Source: Pelobates cultripes
Lineage: Eukaryota; Chordata; Amphibia; Anura; Pelobatidae
Assembly (NCBI GenBank): GCA_933207985.1
Contig: OW240912.1
Span: forward strand, 250,659,522-250,723,521
Direction: 5' to 3'
DNA length: 64,000 bases
In this document: positions 53,501-64,000 of the stretch, piece by piece
How the letters are laid out: every line of letters starts with the position of its first letter
How positions within the stretch are numbered: the first letter of the stretch is position 1
Notes under the pieces: model-generated
Seen by the model: only the letters and a program-made list of their open reading frames with translations
Databases searched by the model: none
Told to the model about the DNA's origin: nothing
Translations under genes and position numbers: made by a program

Positions 53501-54825
53501 GGTTAGTCTGTTCTGATATAGCCTTACCAGCCCTTCCTCCCTGCGCTCTGTTATGTCATCCTAATCTCTTCTCCTTCTTGCTGCCTGACCTTCCCGGCTG
53601 CAGGCGTCACGCCTCTTCCCTAGGGAAATCCTGCCAGATGAAGCTGAAGTGCTGCACTGAGAACTTCTCCTCCTCTCCTCCTACCACACCGACTTCTTGA
53701 CAGCCTCCTCACCTGCTCCTCCATCCCTCATCCAACCTCCTGGTGCTACTGTGCCTGACATTGTCCCTGCGTTGCTCCCTACCGTACTCACACCTGCTGA
53801 TGCTCCTCCTGTGTTCCTGCTCCTGAGAACACTCCCGAGGGGGCTCCAGCTTGCCTCTGTCCCTTACGTCCATTTCCACCCGTCCTTGTCCTCTCTTCTG
53901 CCCTCTGCCTTCAGTACCTGGCCTCTCCCCGGCCGCCTCATCCACTTGTGGCCCCTTTAATTGCTGGCCTTACCCTCCATAGCTGCTCTGCTGTGCCTGT
54001 GACGACTCCGCCTGCTGCTTTCACTATCCCCTTCCTTCACCTCTGACCTGACCCTGGCCCCATCCAGGGCTACTCCGTCTGTCTCCTGCCGACCTGGACA
54101 CTGCTGGCCCCTTGCATCATTCCCCTGTGTCCCTCAGGTATGCCCCCCGGGACAGTCTCACCATGTGTGTGTGTCTTGCCGCTCTCTCCTCCGTCTCCCT
54201 CCTCGGCGGCCATCATGTCATGCTGGATTCTGCTGTCCTTCGTGCTTTCCCGCCCCACGGCAGGGGGTGCTCTTCCTGTGCGGCCTCATCCTGGCCTGCC
54301 ACCTCGCCTGACCTCGCTCTCCTTGCCGGCTTCCATTTCGTCACCGCGGGGGGCGGGAGCCAATGTACTCGGGGCCCCCCAGCTGCTCCTGCAGCCACCA
54401 GCCACGATATCTGCCACAACATTTGTGTCCAGTATGGTGACTTGCTTGGAGTTCTGTCTGAGGCTGATGAAAGTAAGCATGCAGCAGCAGCTCACTCCAA
54501 CCTCTCCTGTACCTCCATGCTGCCTCCTGCCTCAATACTGCTCTGTTCTTCTATGCTGCCTCCATGCTGCTGTCTTCTCCCTCCAGGACAGGCAGCTTTC
54601 ACAACTGACAGGTAAGCTTAGGTTTAGTTAAAATGGCCACTTCATATAATGGCCAGTATAAATACTCCCCTTATGGCTGCGTCCTACCCAGCATGCTAGC
54701 TGTCACTAACTTCCTGTGGCTGCTATACCTACCTCCTGGCTCTGTCAAGGCCTATTCTTCTTAGCTGCGCTGATCCATGGGCTACAGCATGAAGGCACTG
54801 AACATTCACCTTAGAGATGCATTGA
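53501..54825. other. C/T-rich region, unidentified
   Basis: Pyrimidine-rich, GC-richer sequence that keeps several overlapping frames open on both strands (up to 167 codons, Pro/Ser/Cys-rich). Their composition follows the base bias, no domain is recognisable and none has a clear start context. It may be 5' sequence or gag of the minus-strand retroelement, or another LINE's UTR. Confidence 0.35.
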
Positions 54826-55105
54826 TTCAATACATCTCTATGAGGAGAAACTGATTGGCGCAGCGCTGCATTTTGCCATGCATGCACAATAGCCTCCCAA
54901 TTTTTTCCTATGAGAAAGCATTGGATTGGCCAAGGAGGTGGAAGAGGGTGGAACCAGATGCGGCAAGACCGACACGTCGCTGGTATGAAGGTGAGTAAAA
55001 TCCCTTTTTACTCCACTAATAGGGGCAGGGCACCTAAAGAATATGTTTACAGCTATAGTTTCATAAATACATGTTTGTATTCCTAACACTATAGTGTTCC
55101 TTTAA
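54826..55105. mobile_element. T2/Kolobok MITE, right end
   Basis: The right terminus ACACTATAGTGTTCCTTTAA (to 55105) is a T2 end with TTAA. The interior shares GAAAGCATTGGATTGGCC-type sequence seen in amphibian T2 MITEs. A left end is not identified. An AGATGCATTG/CAATACATCT inverted repeat lies just before it (54813-54838). Confidence 0.6.
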
Positions 55106-56459
55106 ATACTGCAAGTAGATTAGACCCGAATATATTACAGATTATCCCTGAAATTCCAATGTAGTACTAACAACACAACATTAAATAGAACCCTCTCATG
55201 TGTTTATACAAGAATGCATTTGTGATTCCTTTTTTAGGAATTATTTAGTGTGCCTAATGCCACTTTTAACTTCTACTTGTAAGAATGGATGAATAATTGA
55301 CCACTCTCTTATAAGTAAATGTGTAGAGGTCATTATTATTATTTTGGATTACTTTAGATAAACTTTATTTATAAATCTATCATTGCAACACTATATCTTT
55401 TAGTTTACAGTATTGGTCACCTGTTAATGGCAAACACATTGCAGACCTTGAAACAATCCAGAGTTGGTGAACAAATTAATAAGGGAGTTGGAAAACTCAG
55501 TTCTAAGGAACAACATGCTAAATTAGTCTTGTTTACCTAAGAAGAGTTTGATTTAGCTAACAGGTTATGATAGCTCCACATTCATATATTTGAAGAGAGT
55601 GCAAGTGACAGCATGGCAAGGGATCTTAAACAGCAAATGTATCATAAAGTCAAACATTTAACCACAGAAGGATGATATTTACAATATTAATTTTACTATG
55701 CCATTTCTATCCAAAAATTCATATATACCATGGAAGCAGCCATTTTGTTTTTCATCTGAGTGCAACTGAGGTAGAGTACACTCTGTTGTCTTAAGTTACA
55801 AATAACTGACTGCCTTTAGTTCAATGCCCTAATATGAATAGACAGCTGAAACATTTACATCACCCTTGCAACCTAACATGTACAGATCGTAAGGCTTTTA
55901 GGGTTATTTTAGTTATTATTCATTCATTTCAATGTTTGTTCTACTGAAAGAGAAATGTAACTCTACATTAAGTCATTTGATTTGGCAAATGGAAATAATG
56001 GTTGATATTAATTTTAAACTATGTTCATTAAACATTGGCTGCAATACAAATGTTTCTTTTCTTTTTTTTTTTTTTTTTGCAGCTAGGAATTCTTTTGTTG
56101 TCCATCCAGCATTGGTTTTGCACTATGCAAGACATATTTAAGACTTCAACAAATGTCTCTGCAAGCTTATTTAACTAGTTCTGTTTACATGGAGTTGTTG
56201 CTTAAAAATACATTTTGACTGCTTGGTAATGAGTTATGTCTAGATGCCCATTTCCCACCTCATACCATTCACTTCAGTTTATTTTCAACCACTACTAATA
56301 ACAGTAGTAACCTTTTATCCACCAAATACCATTAAGAGCCCGTGGGGATTGAGGCCCGGTGACATTTGTGTAGCTGAAGCTCTGTCTTCTCTGTAATCCT
56401 TCATAACAACTGCTATTTGTCATCTCCATCCCAACATGACTTGGATAACTGTCCAGCTT
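55106..56459. other. AT-rich, no recognised feature
   Basis: Poly-T tract at about 56062-56079. Short frames only. Confidence 0.45.
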
Positions 56460-56467
56460 CTGCATAC

Positions 56468-56894
56468 TAGACATGTGCAATTCGTTTCGGTCCAAATTTA
56501 AATTCTGACAAATTTCGGCAATTCGGACATTCGGATGCTTCCAAATGTCCGAATTGCCGAATTTTGGAAGTGCCGAACCAAACCGAATTGCCAAAGTGCC
56601 GAATTCCGGAAGTGCTGAAGTGCTTCGGATTTCTAAAAAGTGGCAAAACAGGAGAGGGAGGGAAAATTAAGGGAATGATGACCAGAATCTAACCTTGACC
56701 CTAGCCCTAACCTAACCCCAACCCCAAGCCCAACCCTACCCCAACACCTAACCCCAACCCCACCCCTAACCCTAGTAGGGGTAGGGTTAGGGAATTGCCA
56801 AAGTGCCGAAGTCCCAAATTTCAGAAGAACTGAAGTGCTGAATTCCAGAATTTCGGAGGTGCAGAACCAAATTTTTTGCCCATGCACATCCCTA
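56468..56894. mobile_element. hAT-type MITE, 427 bp, with 8-bp TSD
   Basis: Starts TAGACATGTGCAATTCG and ends GCCCATGCACATCCCTA; CTGCATAC flanks both sides (56460-56467 and 56895-56902). Left and right thirds are rich in short inverted CCGAATT/AATTCGG units. The centre (56690-56790) is a degenerate CCCTAACC run followed by GGTAGGGTTAGGG. No frame is credible. Confidence 0.92.
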
Positions 56895-56902
56895 CTGCAT
56901 AC

Positions 56903-58165
<1,263 letters not shown>

Positions 58166-58310
58166 CTTTGGTGAGGCTGTTATTCATTTATAAAGCAACA
58201 ACAAATTCCATAGAGAATAATATAGTAAATAAACTGTACTCATAGATTCAATTTGACATACAGAAACAAGCCAAAATACCAGGCTGTGAAGAAGCTTACA
58301 ATCTAGAGTT
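58166..58310 (-). mobile_element. L2-type 3' tail or L2-tailed SINE (minus)
   Basis: TTATTCATTTATAAAGCAAC then AACAAATTCCATAGAG at the left and GAAGCTTACAATCTAGAG at the right are, in reverse, the L2 3' end pattern (tail GG-GCTTTATAAAT with short repeats). Diverged. Confidence 0.5.
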
Positions 58311-59544
58311 GATGTATTATCAGAAATACTAAGCATGAAGCTCTGTCAGCTCTCATGGGTGAAATGTTATTGCTCCTTATTTCCCGTGAGCCCAAACAAC
58401 GAGTTTAGTGAAGCAAAAAAGACTTATTCACCTGGCACGCTGTACAAATTTCCATTTCGTAAAAATTGTTTCATGAAAGCTATTTTGGAATTCATTGCTG
58501 AACAAGAAGCTCACTTGTAGCTCTTTGTCTGTTTACTAGACAGGAAAGCCACATTCGGTGACGAGCATCGACTCTCAGTGAACGTTTAGTGTTTAAAAAG
58601 AATTGGGTTCACAATCTCATAAAAGCAAATTCACCAACGTCATGAAGGAATTAGTATTTTCAAAGGAATTTCAGTTCTAAACAGTTTACAGACAAGTTAT
58701 ATTTTACAAGTTTTGTCCACAGAACAACTTAGTGCTGTCCAGCATTATTTATTTATGTAGAAATATCCAACAACCTTTTATCATAGAAAATAGTTTGTTT
58801 GTAATTCTATGTATTCTGTGCCTTTAATACATATATAACATGTGATATGCGCTTTAGAGGATTGATACCTATAAGTATTTATGTTGCACAATGTATATAT
58901 AAAGCAGTGGTTCCTAGCCCATGGTTCAAGACTCAAATATTGGTCAGATTACATTTTAGGATATAACCTGTAAGAACAGAGTCATCTTATTCATCAAGCC
59001 TTGCTACTTTCCCAAAATAAATGGTTTAATATAGCAGTTCTGGTGCTACCAAGGTAACAGATCTGTTGTAAAATCTGTGTTTATTTATATGGAAAAAGAT
59101 GTATACAATAATATTACAATTGAAGGATGGGTGAATGAGATTATTTATAAGTGTAGAGTATTTCACCTAGCCAATACCCTGTAGATTATTAGGCTACCTA
59201 TGAAAATAAAAAGGATAAGGACTACCAGTGCATAAGAGAGATTGTGTTATACATCTGTGTTCAATTGCTATAATGCAGGGGTCTCAAAGTCGACTTACCC
59301 AGAAGCCACAGATCAAGTCATCTTCTCTCAAGTCAACAGATCCATGCTCCCAGACACCCAATCAGTTACACACTCTCAAACACATACTCGCAGTAATTAT
59401 TTCCTCAGAATGTATGAAACTGTTGATTTAGCCACTCCTAATGTTTCTGCACTTGCATTGAGAGCTTCTTTGACCTCATGATGTGGGTTCACTGTAACAG
59501 CTTCCAAATAGGAATGCTACACCTGAAATCCACTCAATACCTTT
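58311..59544. other. No recognised feature
   Basis: AT-rich with short frames only. Confidence 0.45.
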
Positions 59545-59935
59545 TACCTGCTAGGTCAAGCATGTCAAATTCAAAGTCTAGCACGGGCCACATAAACAAG
59601 GTTTAAGTTTATGTGGACCCCCAAAAAATAAAAAACCTTAAATTTTCATAGAAAAAAAAACAGCATCCCCCTCTACTAAACTACAGCACCCCCTTATACT
59701 AAATCCCAGCCCCCCTCTACTAAATCCCAGCCCCCCCTCTACTAAATCCCAGTCCCCCCCTCATATACTAAATCCCAGTCCTCCCCCATATACTAAATCC
59801 CAGTCCTCCCCCTCTACTAGATCCCAGCCCCCCCATATACTAAATCCCAGTCCTCCTCCATATACTAAATCCCAGTCCTCCTCCATATACTAAATCCCAG
59901 TCATCCCCCCATAAACTAAATCCCAGCACCCCCTC
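59545..59935. repeat. Minisatellite (CCCCCTCTACTAAATCCCAG type)
   Basis: After a leader with AAGCATGTCAAATTCAAAG (59558) and GGGCCACATAAACAAGG, about ten irregular 24-35-bp units of ACTAAATCCCAG-CCCCCC follow (59665-59935). Confidence 0.9.
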
Positions 59936-60174
59936 TAGCCAACAAGCAGACTCCACTCACATTGCCGCTGCCAGTATGTGACTCTGGAGTCCGGCCTCTG
60001 GTATATCCCAAATGGCGCCGTCCACACCTTGTGCCAAATCTGATCCTCCCGCTACTTCTTGAAACCCTGTGAAGGTGGAGCACGTTGATGTCACGTCGGA
60101 ATGTGATGTGTCATTGCGTGCCTCCATGCTACTCCAGGTACTCCACTGTCCAGTCGCAGCCAATGCAACACTGA

Positions 60175-60555
60175 CCAACACACACACACTCACTGACACA
60201 CACACATACTGACAGACACACGCACACTCACTGACAGACAGACAGACAGACACACACTCACAGACACACACTCACTGACAGACATCCGCTCACTCACAGA
60301 CACATTCACAGACACTCACAGACAGACACACACACAAATACACACACTGACAGACACACAGACACACACTCTGACAGACACACACACTCACTGACACACA
60401 CTCACAGACACACTCACAGACAAACACACTCACAAATAGACACACACACACTGACAGACACACAGATAGACACACTCACTGACAGACACACGCTCACTGA
60501 CAGACACACACACACACGCACTGACAGACACACACACGTACACATATTCTTGCAC
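60175..60555. repeat. Minisatellite (CACTGACAGACACACA type)
   Basis: Irregular units like those at 24836-25510. Minus-strand Cys-Val-Ser frames are artefacts. Confidence 0.95.
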
Positions 60556-60863
60556 ACACATACTTTACTTTATTTTTTCTAAGTCATTTAAGCTTTTCAG
60601 TTTATAAAGGTTGCAGGGCATCAGACACAGTTAAGACTCTGGCTCCTCAAGCAAAAAACCACTGATCCTGGTTAGGCAGATTTAAGCCTCTCTCCCCCCC
60701 CGCCCCCCACCACAAAGCACGTGCAGGGACCCAAAATTTTACCTATCTACTAGCCCCTCCAAGATGTTGCACGTCTACACGGTTTCTAGCATGAGGGAGT
60801 AAAGCAGTATTTTACCTAATAAAAACCGTGTTGCATAGTTTCTGTGCAATTACACTTGTTATA
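60556..60863. other. No recognised feature
   Basis: Short non-coding gap between a minisatellite and the Tc1 element. Confidence 0.4.
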
Positions 60864-60865
60864 TA

Positions 60866-62427
60866 CAGGGAGTGCAGAATTATTAGGCAAGTTGTATTTT
60901 TGAGGATTAATTTTATTATTGAACAACAACCATGTTCTCAATGAACCCAAAAAACTCATTAATATCAAAGCTGAATATTTTTGGAAGTAGTTTTTAGTTT
61001 GTTTTTAGTTATAGCTATGTTAGGGGGATATCTGTGTGTGCAGGTGACTATTACTGTGCATAATTATTAGGCAACTTAACAAAACACAAATATATACCCA
61101 TTTCAATTATTTATTATTACCAGTGCAACCAATATAACATCTCAACATTCACAAATATACATTTCTGACATTCAAAAACAAAACAAAAACAAATCAGTGA
61201 CCAATATAGCCACCTTTCTTTGCAAGGACACTCAAAAGCCTGCCATCCATGGATTCTGTCAGTGTTTTGATCTGTTCACCATCAACATTGCGTGCAGCAG
61301 CAACCACAGCCTCCCAGACACTGTTCAGAGAGGTGTACTGTTTTCCCTCCTTGTAAATCTCACATTTGATGATGGACCACAGGTTCTCAATGGGGTTCAG
61401 ATCAGGTGAACAAGGAGGCCATGTCATTAGATTTTTTCTTTTATACCCTTTCTTGCCAGCCACGCTGTGGAGTACTTGGACGCGTGTGATGGAGCATTGT
61501 CCTGCATGAAAATCATGTTTTTCTTGAAGGATGCAGACTTCTTCCTGTACCACTGCTTGAAGAAGGTGTCTTCCAGGAACTGGCAGTAGGACTGGGAGTT
61601 GAGCTTGACTCCATCCTCAACCCGAAAAGGCCCCACAAGCTCATCTTTGATGATACCAGCCCAAACCAGTACTCCACCTCCACCTTGCTGGCGTCTGAGT
61701 CGGACTGGAGCTCTCTGCCCTTTACCAATCCAGCCACGGGCCCATCCATCTGGCCCATCAAGACTCACTCTCATTTCATCAGTCCATAAAACCTTAGAAA
61801 AATCAGTCTTGAGATATTTCTTGGCCCAGTCTTGACGTTTCAGCTTGTGTGTCTTGTTCAGTGGTGGTCGTCTTTCAGCCTTTCTTACCTTGGCCATGTC
61901 TCTGAGTATTGCACACCTTGTGCTTTTGGGCACTCCAGTGATGTTGCAGCTCTGAAATATGGCCAAACTGGTGGCAAGTGGCATCGTGGCAGCTGCACGC
62001 TTGACTTTTCTCAGTTCATGGGCAGTTATTTTGCACCTTGGTTTTTCCACACGCTTCTTGCGACCCTGTTGACTATTTTGAATGAAACGCTTGATTGTTC
62101 GATGATCACGCTTCAGAAGCTTTGCAATTTTAAGAGTGCTGCATCCCTCTGCAAGATATCTCACTATTTTTGACTTTTCTGAGCCTGTCAAGTCCTTCTT
62201 TTGACCCATTTTGCCAAAGGAAAGGAAGTTGCCTAATAATTATGCACACCTGATATAGGGTGTTGATGTCATTAGACCACACCCCTTCTCATTACAGAGA
62301 TGCACATCACCTAATATGCTTAATTGGTAGTAGGCTTTCGAGCCTATACAGCTTGGAGTAAGACAACATGCATAAAGAGGATGATGTGTTCAAAATACTC
62401 ATTTGCCTAATAATTCTGCACTCCCTG
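60866..62427 (-). mobile_element. Tc1/mariner transposon, DD37E, copy 2 (inverted)
   Basis: 1562 bp with the same ends (CAGGGAGTGCAGAATTAT) and TA duplications (60864-60865, 62428-62429) as the element at 26606-28168, in opposite orientation. It is full length with inner repeats at about 61057-61073 and 62231-62247. The two copies differ by only a few bases that I can see. Confidence 0.97.
61194..62209 (-). pseudogene. Tc1/mariner DD37E transposase, one frameshift
   Basis: Same protein as the intact copy at 26824-27840. The frame 62209-61427 carries the DNA-binding half, the first two catalytic Asp and the sequence up to KGIKE. One G is missing from the AAGAAGAAAATC string near 61434-61437 (here AAGAAAAAATC), which shifts the frame and removes the Glu of DLNPIENLW from the protein. 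The rest (61553-61194) remains open in the other frame to the natural stop. Seen substitutions include Arg-to-Cys at residue 59 and Asn-to-Ile near the C-terminus. Inactive as a source of transposase, though its ends could still be mobilised by an intact copy. Confidence 0.95.
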
Positions 62428-62439
62428 TATTGATTATCT

Positions 62440-62535
62440 CAAATGTAACTCATACATGTTATCTCTTCTTGCACATAATGTACACCGTGTTTAATTCCTG
62501 CATACCCACAAAAATAAAGAATTAGAAAAAAAAGA
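62440..62535 (+). mobile_element. LINE-type 3' end with A-tail
   Basis: AAAATAAAGAATTAGAAAAA (62511-62530) resembles the A-rich tail of the 5403-6842 insertion. Only the tail is recognisable. Confidence 0.35.
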
Positions 62536-63382
62536 GAATTTAATTGTATATCTAAAGACAGTGCACATTTATTTTGTCAGTTGTACTTATTTTCATTTTG
62601 AGAAATATGCACATGAGAATATAACACCTTGAACCATTGGTTCTAATGTTTGCATTAGAGTAGTCTAGCACTATTCATAGAAGTGCAAGTTAATATAACA
62701 GATCTGTTCTATGATCATTTTATTTTTTTCCTTTTGTATATGCTGAATCACAATTGAGACATCATTGAGCAAGAAATACAATAAGTATATTTTAACTTGC
62801 TAACTGTACTGCATGTGGGATAGGGGTGTATTGCAGTTAAAGACCGCTCCACTTCACAATATAATTTTTCTTGAATTGACATGTGGTGAAGGGATCACTT
62901 TGAAGTGTGGTAGCTGGCAGTATAAAAATTAAAAATTAATATATGCACAATTCAAATTAAATCTATATTTTTTTGCCCCTATAGATTGTTTAATCTTAAG
63001 CGCTCCAGTATTGAATGTTTTAACCACAATAACTGTTTGTCAGTAATGATAGTAACACACGTGGAAACAAGCCCCACGGTGGTAGGTGGCCTTTTTGTAC
63101 CATAACCTATGCAATTATCTTAAATTGTGATTATATTGCACACATACAATATCAAACAGTGATGTTTTTCTCAAAAGTCTCTCAGTTAGGATGAACTTAA
63201 CATGCAGCTTGTTGACATGTGGTAATTAGCAGGAAGCCCAATGAGAGAACTCAATTATTATTTGTTTTAATCCTAAATAAATGGCTGGCAGAGCATCATG
63301 GGATTGTAGTTCAGATCTGCATAAGTTCAGATCGGAGAGCTTCACTTTAACTACAACTATTTTATTGATTGTGTTTCCATAT
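62536..63382. other. AT-rich; small hAT scrap
   Basis: Mostly featureless. GCATCATGGGATTGTAGTTC (63293-63312) is a hAT-MITE core fragment. Confidence 0.45.
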
Positions 63383-63462
63383 CAATATAAAAGTGTAAAA
63401 TAATGGCTTGCACTCACGGTCTTTGAAGATAAAGTTCCTTTATTGAAAGTGATCCATAAAAA

Positions 63463-63503
63463 GATCTACGTTTCAGCCCTCGTCCGGTGCTTTCCTCAGG
63501 ATC
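63463..63503 (-). ncRNA. Hammerhead-like motif, left palindrome arm
   Basis: Minus strand: GATC, CTGAGGA, stem II AGC-CC/GG-GCT with a bulged A, GAAA, CGTA, GATC. The core CUGANGA and GAAA are intact and GATC/GATC forms a 4-bp stem I. The cut site would follow GTA. One extra base separates the core from stem II, as in the motif at 696-739. Confidence 0.5.
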
Positions 63504-63513
63504 AACACATGTT

Positions 63514-63554
63514 GATCCAGAGGAAAGCCATGGACGAGGGCTGAAACGTCGATC
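63514..63554 (+). ncRNA. Hammerhead-like motif, right palindrome arm
   Basis: Plus strand: GATC, CAGAGGA (core T replaced by A), stem II AGCC/GGCT, GAAA, CGTC, GATC. The cut site GTC is better than in the left arm, but the CUGANGA box is mutated, so this copy is probably inactive. Confidence 0.4.
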
Positions 63555-63634
63555 TTTTTATGGAATACTTTCAATAACGGAACTTTATCTTCAAAGACCG
63601 TGAGTGCAAGCCATTATTTTACACTTTTATATTG

Positions 63635-63810
63635 TGGCTATGGCTATATATGCACCTGGCATTTAACTAAGGTGATCAGTCTGAGTGCAAGGACTTAAGA
63701 AGACATATATAGTTAATACATTGCTAAACACAAATACACACACCAGTCAAGCCATAAGACTTGCTTTTCCCACAGAAATCTCACTTTAACAGTGCTCTCA
63801 CTACCTCAAT
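63635..63810. other. No recognised feature
   Basis: Short AT-rich gap. Confidence 0.4.
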
Positions 63811-64000
63811 GGATTCTGGGTAGGCGTATGCAAATTATCTCAACAAAGAACCACATTTTTGCCTCATAGTTCCACTTTATACATGGATTTCTTGGAATAT
63901 GTGTCTGCTGTATACAACAGCTTTGAAACAACTCAGGAAGAGGAGCAAAAATGTGGTTCTTTGTTGAGCTCATTTGCATACACCTACCCAGAATCCCAGC
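63811..64000. mobile_element. MITE with ~55-bp terminal inverted repeats
   Basis: The left end GGATTCTGGGTAGGCGTATG (63811 on, to about 63872) and the right end, in reverse GGATTCTGGGTAGGTGTATG (about 63942-63996), are long inverted repeats with a ~70-base middle. Total about 186 bp. The element may extend past the window edge, so the target duplication and superfamily cannot be set. Confidence 0.85.

Larger units (their letters stand above)
63383..63634. repeat. Near-perfect palindrome, ~124-bp arms
   Basis: The left arm 63383-63506 (CAATATAAAAGTGTAAAATA...) is the reverse complement of the right arm 63511-63634 with few mismatches. The loop is only ~4 bases in AACACATGTT. Each arm carries a hammerhead-like motif. 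The pair looks like two Penelope-type terminal units head to head. The structure is unstable when cloned, so assembly should be confirmed. Confidence 0.93.

Noticed and set aside
54112..54631. Two overlapping ~165-codon frames as a host secreted protein
   Set aside because: Base bias keeps several frames open on both strands, and there is no start context, splice pattern or domain.

Overview
This window looks like intergenic DNA from a frog or another amphibian, made almost entirely of transposable elements. The organism is inferred from the repeat mix: T2-type MITEs of the Kolobok superfamily (TTAA target, ends starting TTAAAGG), CR1, L2 and L1/Tx1-like LINEs, Penelope-like elements, DIRS/Ngaro-type tyrosine-recombinase retrotransposons, a Ty3/Gypsy LTR element, hAT MITEs and Tc1/mariner elements. 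I found no host gene, exon or functional tRNA/rRNA gene. No bacterial-type organisation (operons, ribosome binding sites, CRISPR) is present.

Layout. 0-1.7 kb: end of a Penelope-like element (minus strand) with two perfect ~239-bp inverted arms and a hammerhead-ribozyme-like motif. 1.7-4.1 kb: DIRS/Ngaro relic (plus strand; gag-like and RT). 4.5-11.1 kb: layered insertions: a CR1 split by a poly-A retro-insertion with a 15-bp target duplication, then an L1 endonuclease region split by a 3.1-kb L1-type insertion with a 16-bp target duplication that itself contains an inverted CR1. 11.6-12.4 kb: probable solo LTR. 15-16.6 kb: T2 MITE, L2 tail, Tigger-like MITE. 18-20.2 kb: Ty3/Gypsy element with 5-bp target duplications but integrase placed before RT/RNase H. 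22.7-25.5 kb: Penelope-tail-like motif, hAT MITE, minisatellite. 25.7-28.3 kb: CR1 carrying a Tc1/mariner element with an intact 338-aa DD37E transposase. 33.2-38.9 kb: CR1 broken by a hAT-type insertion and by a T2 element that contains an L2 LINE, followed by a Tc1 fossil. 39.2-43.9 kb: T2 MITE, hAT MITE, decayed Penelope-like element. 45-50.5 kb: minisatellites, L1 5' fragment, a chain of consecutive hairpins and ~365-bp and ~389-bp tandem repeats. 50.7-53.1 kb: minus-strand DIRS/Ngaro relic with RT/RNase H, tyrosine recombinase and SGNH-hydrolase segments. 54.8-60.6 kb: T2 end, hAT MITE, microsatellites. 60.9-62.4 kb: second, inverted, frameshifted copy of the DD37E Tc1 element. 63.4-64 kb: a near-perfect palindrome with hammerhead-like motifs in both arms, and a long-TIR MITE at the window edge.

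The only reading frame that could still encode a complete known protein is the Tc1/mariner transposase at 26824-27840. Everything else coding-like is decayed. The nested insertions give a relative age order: CR1 and L1 hosts first, then T2, L2 and L1 insertions, then the Tc1 element last. Identifications rest on motif and family recognition by eye; no database search was run.
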